Assembly: GCA_947175045.1 (NCBI GenBank)
Contig: CAMWLH010000008.1
Span: forward strand, 1 to 16,789
Length of the DNA: 16,789 nucleotides
Source of the DNA: an uncultured Clostridia bacterium
GTDB taxonomy: Bacteria > Bacillota > Clostridia > Oscillospirales > Ruminococcaceae
Reading direction: 5' to 3'
Part shown: in pieces, positions 1 through 8,424 of the stretch
Layout of the letters: each line of letters begins with the position of its first letter
How positions within the stretch are numbered: position 1 is the first letter of the stretch
The notes under the pieces: model-generated
Seen by the model: only the letters and a program-made list of their open reading frames with translations
The model's database searches: none
What the model was told of the DNA's origin: nothing
Position numbers and translations under genes: made by a program

Positions 1-494
1 TGCTCGCCCGTCTCGCAGTCACGGAACTCTATAAGGGTAGCCAGCGTTACCACCATTGACTGGTTGAGATGGCTTATGCGCTTTACCTGCTCGCGGATAA
101 TATCCTCAAGATCGTTTCTGTGACGGTAAAGCTCGATGACATTGCCGACCCTGCACCGCAGGAAGTTCATTATAAACGGCTTTGAAATAACATCGACGGC
201 TCCGAGATTATAGGTGTCCATCAGCATTGTTTCGCTGTCCGACGCTGTAATGATAAACACCGGCACATGGACGATCTTTCCCGTCCTGTTCATGTCCGTA
301 AGCACCTCGATACCGTTCATTACGGGCATTATCAAATCGAGCAGAACCGCCGCGATGTTATCGTTGCTGTTGATTATTTCCAGCGCCTCCTTGCCGTTGG
401 AAGCCTCGACGATCTCATAAACATCGCTGAAGCCCTCCGCAAGTATGGCTCTGTTGATTTCCATATCATCTACGATCAGGATAGTGTTTCTCAT
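1..494 (-). CDS. Response regulator, receiver plus start of HD-GYP domain (3' end outside window)
   Basis: The 164 visible residues begin with a complete receiver domain (about 3-122). The acidic pair is D9/D10, the phospho-acceptor D53 sits in LLDLIMP, the switch threonine is T83 and the conserved lysine K105 is in SKPF. A helical linker (about 122-145) leads into LATLIEFRDCETGE, which matches the first helix of HD-GYP domains. The HD and GYP motifs themselves lie beyond the window edge. By family knowledge, such proteins are phosphorylation-controlled cyclic-di-GMP phosphodiesterases in the cytoplasm. The ATG at 494 has a GGAGGAG ribosome binding site overlapping the end of the upstream HPt gene, only 15 nt away, so the two genes are probably co-transcribed and translationally coupled. 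The receiver call is firm. The HD-GYP call rests on the opening helix only. Confidence 0.85.
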   Translation of the reverse strand, partial: MRNTILIVDDMEINRAILAEGFSDVYEIVEASNGKEALEIINSNDNIAAVLLDLIMPVMNGIEVLTDMNRTGKIVHVPVFIITASDSETMLMDTYNLGAVDVISKPFIMNFLRCRVGNVIELYRHRNDLEDIIREQVKRISHLNQSMVVTLATLIEFRDCETGE

Positions 495-509
495 TTGAAG
501 CTCCTCCGA

Positions 510-860
510 CTATACGTTTTTTTCTATGCAGGCAATAATCTCATCTTGCACAGGAAGCGTTTCCAGAAGTATTTTCTTTGCCTCCTCCGGCTTATTCTCC
601 CTAAGCAGATTGACTATCTGAGTATAGTTCTTGTACAGCGGGGTTATCGACAGATTACCCATAACTCCCTTAAGAGTGTGCGCCGAGTCGCAGGCTGCGC
701 TGTAATCGCCCGCCTCGAGACTTGGGAGCACCTTTATATCCCTTACATTATTCACAAGTTTTCCGAGCATTTTTTCATACAATGCCGAATTATTCATAAA
801 TCTTTGAAGTGCGTCCTCGATATTTACCCCCAAATCTTTAAGTTCGTCCAGCATACTCAT
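510..860 (-). CDS. Histidine phosphotransfer (HPt) protein
   Basis: This 116-residue, all-helical-looking protein consists of a single HPt domain. The signature AHTLKG places the phosphorylatable histidine at H61, with K64 and G65 in their usual places and an upstream helix pair at about 15-40 (RFMNNSALYEKML). It has no membrane segment or signal peptide, so it acts in the cytoplasm. HPt proteins shuttle a phosphoryl group between receiver domains. Here it lies between a hybrid kinase and a receiver/HD-GYP regulator, so it most likely links those two. The ATG at 860 is preceded at 7 nt by AAGGAG. A second in-frame ATG two codons later (854) is less well placed. The gene starts 127 nt after the kinase stop and ends 15 nt before the regulator. 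Confidence 0.9.
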   Translation of the reverse strand: MSMLDELKDLGVNIEDALQRFMNNSALYEKMLGKLVNNVRDIKVLPSLEAGDYSAACDSAHTLKGVMGNLSITPLYKNYTQIVNLLRENKPEEAKKILLETLPVQDEIIACIEKNV

Positions 861-948
861 AATATTTCTCCTTTCATGCGTCTGAAATTTTATTTGATCG
901 TCCGATACGCATATTTGCGTCGTGAGGACACATAAAGCTATAACTTCC

Positions 949-973
949 CGTAATATTGTTTTATAATATTACG
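949..973 (-). other. Inverted repeat after the kinase gene (possible mRNA processing or stability hairpin)
   Basis: Two perfect 9-nt arms (CGTAATATT and AATATTACG) flank a 7-nt loop and begin 14 nt after the kinase stop codon. The stem is AT-rich and no T-run follows on the minus strand, so it does not look like an efficient intrinsic terminator. It could protect or separate the kinase message from the HPt-regulator message, giving different levels of the relay partners. That role is inference. Confidence 0.4.
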
Positions 974-987
974 AAATTCATCTTCTT

Positions 988-3543
988 TTACTTGTTGATG
1001 AATTTGCTCAGTACCTTAGCCACCTCATGAATATCTATCGGCTTTGCTATATGAGCGTTCATGCCCGCGTCCATGCATTTTTTCTTGTCGTCCGAAAAAG
1101 CGTCGGCGGTCATTGCTATTATGGGAATTTCCGTCGCGTCGACCCTCTCCAGCTTACGAATGGCGTCGGTAGCCTCGTAACCCGTCATGACCGGCATACG
1201 CAGATCCATAAGTATAGCGTCGTAATAGCCCATCTTTGCGCAGCTGAACATATCAACGCATATCTTGCCGTTCTCGGCGTGCTCCAATTCAAATCCGATC
1301 GACGACAGCAGCGCTTCCGCGATCTCCCAGTTAAGCTCGTTATCCTCCGCAACAAGTATGCGCTTACCGGTAAAATCACCGTCGTCTGCCTGTTTGGTCT
1401 CCTGCGAAACCGAGTCATCCAACATAAACGGCTTAAGCTCATGATAGAGGGTGGATTTAAACAACGGTTTCGGAACAAATCCGCTGATACCGGCTCCGCG
1501 TGCTTCTTCCTCGATATCCGTCCAGTCATAAGCCGAGGAAACAAGGATTATCGGCGTTTCTTCGGGCTGTACCTTACGAATCTCCATAGCGGTTTCTATA
1601 CCGTTCATACCGGGCATTTTCCAGTCCAGCATAATTATCTGATAGCTTTGACCCTTATCGTGCTTTTCCGTTACCATCTTTACGGCAGTCTCACCGTCAA
1701 GAGCACTGTCGGCTGTAATTCCTATACCCTTAAGCGAAGCCACCGCGCTCATGCACAGCTCCTCGTCATCATCAACGACCAGCATTCTCCAAGAGGGAAG
1801 AACCATTTCCTCTTCATGCTCGGGAGCTCTTTCAAGGTCAAGCGTTACATGGAATTCCGTACCCTTGCCCTGTTCGCTTTCAACCTCGATAGTTCCGCCC
1901 ATAGCGTCAACGATATATTTTACTATCGCCATGCCAAGACCCGAACCCTCGGTTTTATGAACGCGCTTGTTGTCCTCACGGGTAAAGCCCTCAAATATAA
2001 TGCTTCTGAACTCCTCCGACATACCGATGCCGTTGTCTTTCACATAAAGGTTCATCCTTGTGAAATTATCACCCTGAGGAGAATCCTCCTCATGAACAGA
2101 AACATTGATTTTACCGCCGTCGGGTGTAAACTTGATCGCGTTAGACAGAAGATTAAGCAATACCTGATTCAGCCGGACACTGTCACAATACACGGTTTCC
2201 GCGTCGATATCATGAATAAAGATATCAAAGCTCTGATTTTTTGCCTTTATCTGCGGCTGTACTATGCCCACGATATTATCCATGATCTCACGCAGAGAGA
2301 TCTGCTCCAGGTTAAGCGTCATCTTCCCGCTTTCGATCTTTGACATATCCAGAATATCATTGATAAGCCCCAGAAGGTGCTTGCCCGAAAGCGCAATTTT
2401 TCTCAGGCAATTCTGAATCTGCTGCTTATCATCGACATTCGCGATAGCGATAGCCGTCATACCCACAATGGCATTCATGGGCGTACGGATATCATGGCTC
2501 ATGTTCGACAGAAACTCGCTTTTGGCTTTGGTGGCCTGCTCTGCCTTTTCACGGGCAATATTCAACTCTTTGATCTGATTACGCGAGAATCTTAAATAAA
2601 TCGCAAAGAATATGCTGAATGCCAGCACCAATATGCCGCAGCAAACAAACAAAGCCATCAGCCATTCGTTACCGAAGTCGTTAAGCACATTATCCAGTGT
2701 GCCATAGGGCATTACCGTCACAAGATACCATTCGGAATACGGAAGCAACGTGCAGTATAAGTGCCTGCGCTCGTTACCAATAAGCAGAACGCTGGAATAA
2801 ATCTCCTGCTTTTTCATGGCATCGCTCAGCTCTGTCACATAGGATTCCACGTTTTCGGAATTGCTATAACCGGAAAAGGAGTTTCTTACCTCATCAAAAT
2901 AGTTGCTTGAAGAAACATTGCTGCTTCCTATAACAAAAGTTCCGTCTACTCTTATGATGTGTGAGTAGACAAGAGAATCGTTATCCTCCAGTGCCAGAAG
3001 CTGCTTTATGTAATCGACCGTAATAACCGCGACCAGTGCGCGGGATTTCTCGCCGCTTTTTGTCGTATATTCTGCCGGTATTCCTATAAGGACGATCTCA
3101 TCGCCGTTGATATCCCTGCCGACAGCTACCTTATTTTCGCCCAGACACATTGACTCATAAAACGGCTCAGGATCTACGATAGTGATTTGCCCGCCGTAGA
3201 TCATCTCAAATTCCCCGTCCTGCGTATAATACGCCAGTTCGTCCAAGTCACGCGACATCGCGTTATATGTTATTTGCTCGTTAAGCTCGTCATACTCCAA
3301 GCTGTCTGGCGGACAGCTTTTTATAACATTTTCGATCTGTCTCATCCGATGATTGATAGTTGTTTCAAAATGCATGGAAAGACGCTCATTCATGCTGGAC
3401 ATATAAATATTCCCGACATGGTTCATCGTTTCGGACGTCTGGACATTCATATTTTCCGCCAAAAAAAAGAAAATTATAAAACAAATAGTAAGTATACAGG
3501 CAAACCCTATTGTAAGGAAAGCAATTGCCTTATCTTTTTTCAT
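988..3543 (-). CDS. Membrane hybrid sensor histidine kinase with two receiver domains
   Basis: The protein is 851 residues from the ATG at 3543. Domains in order: transmembrane helix (about 6-28); extracellular sensor of about 265 residues resembling a double Cache fold, with a YYTQDGEF-like and a later IIRVDGTFVIG-like segment; transmembrane helix (about 294-317); helical linker without a clear HAMP domain; HisKA domain with SHDIRTPMNA, phospho-accepting H350; HATPase with N-box N468, DNGIG (503-507) and GSGLGM (533-538). Receiver 1 has acceptor D640 and lysine K692. Receiver 2 has acceptor D780 and lysine K834. All catalytic residues are present, so neither receiver is degenerate. An upstream TTG at 3600 would extend the frame by 19 residues, but it lacks a good ribosome binding site, while the ATG at 3543 follows GGGGGT and puts the first hydrophobic helix at the N-terminus. 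The ligand is unknown. It heads an operon with HPt and receiver/HD-GYP genes. Confidence 0.93.
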   Translation of the reverse strand: MKKDKAIAFLTIGFACILTICFIIFFFLAENMNVQTSETMNHVGNIYMSSMNERLSMHFETTINHRMRQIENVIKSCPPDSLEYDELNEQITYNAMSRDLDELAYYTQDGEFEMIYGGQITIVDPEPFYESMCLGENKVAVGRDINGDEIVLIGIPAEYTTKSGEKSRALVAVITVDYIKQLLALEDNDSLVYSHIIRVDGTFVIGSSNVSSSNYFDEVRNSFSGYSNSENVESYVTELSDAMKKQEIYSSVLLIGNERRHLYCTLLPYSEWYLVTVMPYGTLDNVLNDFGNEWLMALFVCCGILVLAFSIFFAIYLRFSRNQIKELNIAREKAEQATKAKSEFLSNMSHDIRTPMNAIVGMTAIAIANVDDKQQIQNCLRKIALSGKHLLGLINDILDMSKIESGKMTLNLEQISLREIMDNIVGIVQPQIKAKNQSFDIFIHDIDAETVYCDSVRLNQVLLNLLSNAIKFTPDGGKINVSVHEEDSPQGDNFTRMNLYVKDNGIGMSEEFRSIIFEGFTREDNKRVHKTEGSGLGMAIVKYIVDAMGGTIEVESEQGKGTEFHVTLDLERAPEHEEEMVLPSWRMLVVDDDEELCMSAVASLKGIGITADSALDGETAVKMVTEKHDKGQSYQIIMLDWKMPGMNGIETAMEIRKVQPEETPIILVSSAYDWTDIEEEARGAGISGFVPKPLFKSTLYHELKPFMLDDSVSQETKQADDGDFTGKRILVAEDNELNWEIAEALLSSIGFELEHAENGKICVDMFSCAKMGYYDAILMDLRMPVMTGYEATDAIRKLERVDATEIPIIAMTADAFSDDKKKCMDAGMNAHIAKPIDIHEVAKVLSKFINK

Positions 3544-3664
3544 TAAGTAACTACCCCCGAGCAGAAAGACTTTCACGGCAGCGCGGTTTTGAACGCGCAA
3601 GCCATAAGACTTATCAATATGTCAAAATTGCCATTAACACTTCAATATATTTTCTCACAGAATA

Positions 3665-3693
3665 ATTATACCACACCTATCAAAAAAAGTCAA
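3665..3693 (-). promoter_or_regulatory. Sigma-A promoter of the kinase-HPt-regulator operon
   Basis: The -35 box TTGACT (3688-3693) and the -10 box TATAAT (3665-3670) are separated by exactly 17 bp, and TGG immediately before the -10 gives an extended -10 element. Transcription would start near 3657, leaving a leader of roughly 115 nt before the ATG at 3543. It lies just downstream of the tuf terminator, so the signalling operon is probably transcribed independently of tuf. Confidence 0.85.
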
Positions 3694-3734
3694 CAGCTAA
3701 AGACTGATTAAAGAAATTTTTTACGTATAAAATA

Positions 3735-3759
3735 CACCCCGCGGATCAGCCACGGGGTG
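3735..3759 (-). terminator. Intrinsic terminator of tuf
   Basis: A GC-rich stem starts with CACCCCG pairing CGGGGTG and extends to 10 pairs including one G-T pair, around a 5-nt loop. It lies 23 nt after the tuf stop codon and is followed on the minus strand by TATTTTAT. A matching A-rich stretch precedes it, so it may work in both directions, although no plus-strand gene faces it. Confidence 0.85.
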
Positions 3760-3782
3760 CAGATTTTATTCAAACGCTATAA

Positions 3783-5018
3783 TTAAGAGTTGATCTTGGT
3801 TACAACGCCCGAGCCAACGGTTCTGCCGCCCTCGCGGATAGCGAAGCGGAGACCTTCCTCGATAGCGATGGGAGTGATCAGCTCAACGTCCATTACAACG
3901 TTATCGCCGGGCATGCACATTTCCTTATCAGCGGGAAGTGTGATAACGCCGGTAACGTCGGTAGTTCTGAAGAAGAACTGAGGACGGTAGTTGGTTACGA
4001 AAGGAGTATGACGGCCGCCTTCCTCCTTCTTAAGAACGTAAACCTGACCTGTGAACTTGGTGTGGGGATGAATGGAGCCGGGCTTGCAGAGAACCTGTCC
4101 GCGCTCGATGTCCTCACGGGAGATACCACGGAGCAGCGCGCCGATGTTGTATCCCGCAACAGCCTCGTCCAGAGTCTTTCTGAACATCTCAAGACCTGTA
4201 ACAACAGTGCTCTTGGGCTCTTCAACCAGACCGGTGATCTCAACGGTGTCGTTTACCTTAACAATGCCGCGCTCTACACGACCGGTAGCAACGGTACCGC
4301 GGCCTGTGATAGTCATGGTGTCCTCTACGGGCATCAGGAAAGGCTTGTTCTCGTCTCTCTCGGGAGCAGGAATGTAGGAATCGATAGCGTCCATCAGCTT
4401 CTTGATGCAAGCGTACTCGGGAGCGTCGGGATCCTTGGAATCGGAGTCCAGAGCAACCTTAGCGGAGCCGAAGATTACGGGGATATCGTCGCCGGGGAAG
4501 TTGTTCTTGGACAGCTCGCCGCGGATATCCATCTCAACCAGCGCCAGCATCTCATCGGGATCGTTGTACTCGCCTGTAGCAGCATCGTACTCACCTGCGT
4601 CGTCGCACTTGTTTACAAATACTACCATCGCAGGAACGCCAACCTGGCGTGCGAGCAGAATGTGCTCCTTAGTCTGAGCCATAGGACCGTCGGTACCCGC
4701 AACAACGAGAACCGCACCGTCCATCTGAGCAGCACCCGTAATCATGTTCTTGATATAGTCCGCGTGTCCGGGGCAGTCAACGTGCGCATAGTGACGCGCG
4801 TCAGTCTCGTACTCAACGTGAGCGGTGTTGATCGTGATACCGCGCTCTCTCTCCTCGGGAGCCTTATCGATCATGTCGTATGCTTCAAACTTAGCCTGAC
4901 CCTTAAGAGCGAGCCACTTTGTGATAGCAGCCGTCAGAGTAGTCTTACCATGGTCAACGTGACCGATGGTACCGATGTTTACGTGGGGCTTACTGGAATT
5001 ATACTTTTCCTTTGCCAT
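3783..5018 (-). CDS. tuf: Translation elongation factor EF-Tu
   Basis: EF-Tu carries aminoacyl-tRNA to the ribosomal A site as a GTP complex. G motifs are complete: GHVDHGKT (19-26), RGITIN with T62, DCPGH with the catalytic H85, and NKCD (136-139). The G5 segment reads GSAK (184-187) instead of the common GSAL. Domain 2 (about 223-315, [13 protein letters not shown]) and domain 3 (about 317-411, ending [12 protein letters not shown]) are typical. At 411 residues it is about 17 longer than E. coli EF-Tu. By alignment from memory, about 11 extra residues follow NKCD (roughly 140-150) and about 5 lie after G5 (roughly 192-200). The ATG at 5018 has AAGGAGGA at a 7-nt spacing. It is last in the rpsL-rpsG-fusA-tuf order but has its own promoter and terminator, as expected for a protein needed in excess over the ribosomal genes. 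Confidence 0.99.
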   Translation of the reverse strand: MAKEKYNSSKPHVNIGTIGHVDHGKTTLTAAITKWLALKGQAKFEAYDMIDKAPEERERGITINTAHVEYETDARHYAHVDCPGHADYIKNMITGAAQMDGAVLVVAGTDGPMAQTKEHILLARQVGVPAMVVFVNKCDDAGEYDAATGEYNDPDEMLALVEMDIRGELSKNNFPGDDIPVIFGSAKVALDSDSKDPDAPEYACIKKLMDAIDSYIPAPERDENKPFLMPVEDTMTITGRGTVATGRVERGIVKVNDTVEITGLVEEPKSTVVTGLEMFRKTLDEAVAGYNIGALLRGISREDIERGQVLCKPGSIHPHTKFTGQVYVLKKEEGGRHTPFVTNYRPQFFFRTTDVTGVITLPADKEMCMPGDNVVMDVELITPIAIEEGLRFAIREGGRTVGSGVVTKINS

Positions 5019-5045
5019 TGGTATTTCCTCCTTAAATAGGTAGTC

Positions 5046-5075
5046 GGAAAGCCCCCGAAAGGCGAGGGCAATTCC
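5046..5075 (-). promoter_or_regulatory. Stem-loop in the tuf 5' leader
   Basis: GCCCTCG pairs with CGGGGGC (7 pairs, one G-T, 5-nt loop, 5051-5069), and the stem continues with GGAA/TTCC after a small asymmetric bulge. It ends about 13 nt before the tuf ribosome binding site, inside the predicted leader of about 70 nt. It could stabilise the abundant tuf message or modulate translation. No T-run follows, so a terminator is unlikely. Confidence 0.5.
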
Positions 5076-5096
5076 CCTAAACTTGTTAATATTATT

Positions 5097-5125
5097 ATTT
5101 TACCAGTTTTTGCGGAAAAAATCAA
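5097..5125 (-). promoter_or_regulatory. Sigma-A promoter of tuf
   Basis: The -35 box TTGATT (5120-5125) and -10 box TAAAAT (5097-5102) are 17 bp apart, with TGG directly before the -10 as an extended element. The start would be near 5090. The promoter gives tuf expression independent of, or in addition to, read-through from fusA. Confidence 0.75.
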
Positions 5126-5149
5126 GTACTTTTAATAATATTCCGCAAA
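5109..5149. repeat. Inverted repeat flanking the tuf -35 box
   Basis: Perfect 9-bp arms TTTGCGGAA and TTCCGCAAA are separated by 23 bp. One arm lies in the spacer between the -35 and -10 boxes, the other just upstream of the -35. It could be an operator for a dimeric regulator, or a loose hairpin ending part of the fusA transcripts, since the fusA-tuf gap has no convincing terminator. The function is not established, and chance cannot be excluded. Confidence 0.35.
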
Positions 5150-5184
5150 TATTTTAACAACCGACAATTCCGAGTCGCCGATTA

Positions 5185-7272
5185 TCAATCATTCTGCTTG
5201 CGCTTGGACATAATGCCCTCCGCAATGTTCTTGGGAACCTCGATATAGGAGTGAGGCTCCATAACGTACTGACCGCGGCCCTGTGTCTTGGAGCGCAGGT
5301 CGTTCGAGTAGCCGAACATCTCCGACAGCGGAACAAGAGCGGTAACCTGCTCTGTGCCGTTGCGGGATTCCTGACCCTGTATCTGACCTCTGCGCGAGGT
5401 AAGATCGCCGATAACCGTGCCGGTATAATCCGAAGGAGATACGACTACGACCTTCATAATGGGTTCGAGAATGATGGAGTGCGCCTGTCTGAGCGCTTCC
5501 TTTATCGCCATTGAACCCGCGATCTTGAACGCCATTTCCGACGAGTCAACCTCGTGGTAAGAACCGTCGTACAGTGATACCTTAAGGTCTACAACGGGAT
5601 AGCCCGCAAGAACACCCGCGTTGAGAGCGCCCTGGATACCCTGGTCTACCGCGGGGATAAACTCCTTGGGGATAGAACCGCCGACAACATCGTTGCTGAA
5701 CTCATAGCCCTTGCCGGACTCGTTGGGCTCTACGCGGATCTTTACGTGACCGTACTGACCCGAACCGCCCGACTGACGCTTGTACTTCATGTCAACGTCC
5801 GCGTTGCCCGTAATGGTCTCCTTATAAGCAACCTGCGGAGCGCCTACGTTCGCCTCAACCTTGAATTCACGCAGAAGTCTGTCTACGATGATCTCCAAGT
5901 GAAGCTCGCCCATACCTGCGATAATGGTCTGACCCGTTTCCGCGTTTGTCCAGGTCTTGAAGGTGGGGTCTTCCTCCGCGAGCTTCGCGAGAGCAATAGC
6001 CATCTTTTCCTGACCTGCCTTGGTCTTGGGCTCGATAGCCAGGTCGATAACCGGCTCGGGGAACTCCATGGACTCAAGGATAATGGGGTGATTCTCGTCG
6101 CACAGGGTGTCGCCCGTCGTGGTGTATTTAGTACCTACTACCGCCGCGATATCGCCGCAGGGACAAGCGTCTATATCCTGTCTGTGGTTGGAGTGCATCT
6201 GCAAAATACGTCCCATACGCTCGTTCTTATCCTTGGTGGAGTTAAGAACCGACGTACCCGCGTCAACATAGCCGGAGTAAACTCTGAAGAAGCAGAGCTT
6301 TCCGACAAACGGGTCGGTAGCGATCTTGAACGCAAGTGCGGAGAAGGGCTGATCGTCGCCTGCGTGACGCTCCTCCTCCTCGCCCGTTTCGGGGTTGGTG
6401 CCCTTGATGGACGGGATATCCAGAGGTGACGGCATATAGTCAACGACCGCGTCCAGCAGCTTCTGAACGCCCTTGTTCCTGTAAGAAGTACCGCAGATAA
6501 CGGGAACGAACTTATTCTCGATCGTGCCCTTTCTGATAGCATTCTTTATCTCCTCAACGGTGAAGTCGGCGCCCTCGTTCTCAAGGTATCTCTCCATGAG
6601 ATCGTCGTCCATCTCGGCAACCGCCTCAAGCAGTGCCGCTCTGTACTCCTCAGCCTTCTCCTTCATATCCGCGGGGATTTCCTCGACGCGCATATCCTTG
6701 CCGAGGTCGTCGTAGTAAACGTCCGCATTCATCTCGACCAGGTCGATAATGCCCTTGAAGTCCGACTCAGCGCCGATGGGGAGCTGGATCGGAACAGCGT
6801 TGCACTTCAATCTGTCGTGCATCATATCCACTACGTTATAAAAGTTAGCGCCCATAATATCCATCTTATTTACATAAGCCATTCTGGGCACATGATAGTT
6901 GTCCGCCTGACGCCAGACTGTTTCAGACTGCGGCTCAACGCCGCCCTTTGCGCAGAATACCGTAACAGAGCCGTCAAGCACTCTCAGCGAACGCTGAACC
7001 TCAACGGTGAAGTCAACGTGTCCGGGAGTATCGATAATATTGATTCTATGGTCCTTCCAGAACGCGGTAGTAGCAGCGGAGGTAATTGTTATACCTCTCT
7101 CCTTCTCCTGATCCATCCAGTCCATCGTGGAAGCGCCGTCATGGGTCTCGCCTATTTTATAGTTGACACCCGTGTAGAACAGAATACGCTCCGTGGTGGT
7201 GGTTTTACCCGCGTCGATATGAGCCATAATACCAATATTACGAGTCATTTCAAGAGTTACGTCTCTTTTCAT
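5185..7272 (-). CDS. fusA: Translation elongation factor EF-G
   Basis: EF-G is the GTPase that drives tRNA-mRNA translocation and, with ribosome recycling factor, helps split ribosomes. The 695 residues are full length. G-domain motifs are AHIDAGKT (17-24), RGITIT (59-64), DTPGH (81-85) and NKMD (135-138). The G5 segment reads CGTSYRNKG (260-268). Domain II is at about 305-400 and domain III at about 410-485. Domain IV has the tip sequence SYHEVDSSE with H573, equivalent to the translocation-critical histidine of the family. Domain V ends in an [18 protein letters not shown] fold. It lacks features of tetracycline-resistance or release-factor-3 paralogues. The ATG at 7272 has GGAGG at 5-6 nt spacing. 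It follows rpsG by 33 nt with no promoter or terminator between, so the two share a transcript. Confidence 0.99.
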   Translation of the reverse strand: MKRDVTLEMTRNIGIMAHIDAGKTTTTERILFYTGVNYKIGETHDGASTMDWMDQEKERGITITSAATTAFWKDHRINIIDTPGHVDFTVEVQRSLRVLDGSVTVFCAKGGVEPQSETVWRQADNYHVPRMAYVNKMDIMGANFYNVVDMMHDRLKCNAVPIQLPIGAESDFKGIIDLVEMNADVYYDDLGKDMRVEEIPADMKEKAEEYRAALLEAVAEMDDDLMERYLENEGADFTVEEIKNAIRKGTIENKFVPVICGTSYRNKGVQKLLDAVVDYMPSPLDIPSIKGTNPETGEEEERHAGDDQPFSALAFKIATDPFVGKLCFFRVYSGYVDAGTSVLNSTKDKNERMGRILQMHSNHRQDIDACPCGDIAAVVGTKYTTTGDTLCDENHPIILESMEFPEPVIDLAIEPKTKAGQEKMAIALAKLAEEDPTFKTWTNAETGQTIIAGMGELHLEIIVDRLLREFKVEANVGAPQVAYKETITGNADVDMKYKRQSGGSGQYGHVKIRVEPNESGKGYEFSNDVVGGSIPKEFIPAVDQGIQGALNAGVLAGYPVVDLKVSLYDGSYHEVDSSEMAFKIAGSMAIKEALRQAHSIILEPIMKVVVVSPSDYTGTVIGDLTSRRGQIQGQESRNGTEQVTALVPLSEMFGYSNDLRSKTQGRGQYVMEPHSYIEVPKNIAEGIMSKRKQND

Positions 7273-7305
7273 AAATTCCTCCGTAAACTAATGTGATAGC
7301 TCTTA

Positions 7306-7776
7306 TTACCACTTGTAATGTGCGAATGCCTTGTTCGCTTCCGCCATCTTGTGCGTATCGTCACGCTTCTTGCAAGCGCCGCCCTGATTGTTCAGCGCGT
7401 CGATTATCTCGTTTGCGAGTCTTTCCTTCATGGTCTTTTCGCTGCGCAGACGGCTGTATTTGGTTATCCATCTCAAGCCGAGTGTGCGGCGTCTTTCGGG
7501 GCGAACCTCCATAGGAACCTGGTAGGTCGACCCGCCTACACGGCGAGCTTTTACCTCGAGCTGGGGCATGATATTCTCCATTGCCTCCTCGAAAGCCTCG
7601 AGAGCCTCCTTGCCGGTTTTCTCGGCAACTATCTCGAATGCGCCGTATACGATCTTTTGGGCTACGCCCTTCTTACCGTCAAGCATAACGTTGTTGATGA
7701 GTCTTGTCACCAGCTCCGAGCCGTACAGCGGATCGGGCAAAACCTCACGCTTGGGTACATTACCTCTTCTTGGCAC
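7306..7776 (-). CDS. rpsG: 30S ribosomal protein S7
   Basis: S7 nucleates assembly of the 30S head and contacts the E-site tRNA. In many bacteria it also represses its own operon. The sequence [19 protein letters not shown] through the C-terminal FAHYKW is typical. The start is GTG at 7776, giving 156 residues, the usual bacterial length. AAGGAGGG (7784-7791) lies 7 nt upstream of that GTG. The in-frame ATG at 7794 overlaps this ribosome binding site and would add six residues (MKEGSK) absent from the family, so it is rejected. The gene follows rpsL after 123 nt and precedes fusA by 33 nt. Confidence 0.98.
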   Translation of the reverse strand: MPRRGNVPKREVLPDPLYGSELVTRLINNVMLDGKKGVAQKIVYGAFEIVAEKTGKEALEAFEEAMENIMPQLEVKARRVGGSTYQVPMEVRPERRRTLGLRWITKYSRLRSEKTMKERLANEIIDALNNQGGACKKRDDTHKMAEANKAFAHYKW

Positions 7777-7881
7777 TTTACTTCCCTCCTTCATAAAAAA
7801 TGAAAATCATAGGTACTCGAAAGCTCCTGCTCCCGCCGTCCGAAAAAAGGCAATTTTCATATACAAAAATAATGCCTCTGT

Positions 7882-7899
7882 CTGACAGCAAAAGGTCAG
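7882..7899 (-). other. Small stem-loop directly after rpsL
   Basis: Arms CTGAC and GTCAG (5 bp, 8-nt loop) begin on the base after the rpsL stop codon, in the unusually wide 123-nt rpsL-rpsG gap. S7 represses translation in the rpsL-rpsG gap in E. coli, so this gap is a natural place for an autoregulatory structure. The stem seen here is short, and equivalence to that site is not shown. Confidence 0.25.
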
Positions 7900-8325
7900 T
7901 TACGCTTTCTTGCCCGCCTTCGGACGCTTTGCGCCGTACTTCGAGCGTCCCTGCATTCTCTTGTCCACGCCCTGCGCGTCAAGCGTACCGCGAACGATAT
8001 GGTAACGCACACCGGGGAGATCCTTTACACGTCCGCCTCTGATAAGAACAACGGAGTGCTCCTGCAGTTTGTGTCCGATACCGGGAATATAAGCGGTTAC
8101 CTCATAGCCGTTGGAGATCTTGACTCTGGCTACCTTTCTCATTGCCGAGTTAGGCTTCTTGGGAGTCTGAGTTCTTACAGCGGTGCACACGCCGCGCTTC
8201 TGGGGAGAGTGCTGATCGATCTGCTGCTTACGCAGAGTGTTCATACCCTTCTGGAGCGCAGGTGCCTTTGACTTCTTTTCGGAAACCTGACGACCCTTGC
8301 GGACAAGCTGATTAAACGTAGGCAT
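7900..8325 (-). CDS. rpsL: 30S ribosomal protein S12
   Basis: S12 sits at the decoding centre and controls accuracy. The 141 residues start [12 protein letters not shown], the family's normal N-terminus, from the ATG at 8325 with GGAGGTG 5 nt upstream. A longer frame running up to 8394 has no support. TPKKPNS (54-60) and VKDLPG (100-105) are intact. K56/K57, K101 and P104 are wild type at positions where streptomycin-resistance changes arise, so no such resistance is predicted. D102 is the residue that RimO methylthiolates in bacteria that carry that enzyme. It is the first gene of the rpsL-rpsG-fusA unit, transcribed from the promoter at 8425-8453. Confidence 0.98.
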   Translation of the reverse strand: MPTFNQLVRKGRQVSEKKSKAPALQKGMNTLRKQQIDQHSPQKRGVCTAVRTQTPKKPNSAMRKVARVKISNGYEVTAYIPGIGHKLQEHSVVLIRGGRVKDLPGVRYHIVRGTLDAQGVDKRMQGRSKYGAKRPKAGKKA

Positions 8326-8424
8326 TATTTCACCTCCAAAATATTTTTTCATGCAAGAAATGTGACCATTGAATATTATTTCCATAACAAACAAATTTAA
8401 TCATATCTTCTCACACATTCATAC

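Noticed and set aside
1027..2343. A 438-codon open frame on the plus strand opposite the histidine kinase
   Set aside because: The kinase frame carries intact catalytic motifs across the same stretch; the antisense frame shows none.
3544..3600. N-terminal extension of the histidine kinase from a TTG codon
   Set aside because: There is no good ribosome binding site before the TTG. The ATG at 3543 places the membrane helix at the N-terminus, as usual for the family.
7899..8325. Streptomycin or rifampicin resistance alleles in rpsL or rpoB
   Set aside because: The key positions in S12 (K56/K57, K101, P104) and in the RpoB rifampicin region carry the wild-type residues.
8326..8394. N-terminal extension of rpsL
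   Set aside because: The added residues are unlike S12, and the ATG at 8325 has a strong GGAGGTG and the canonical MPTFNQL start.
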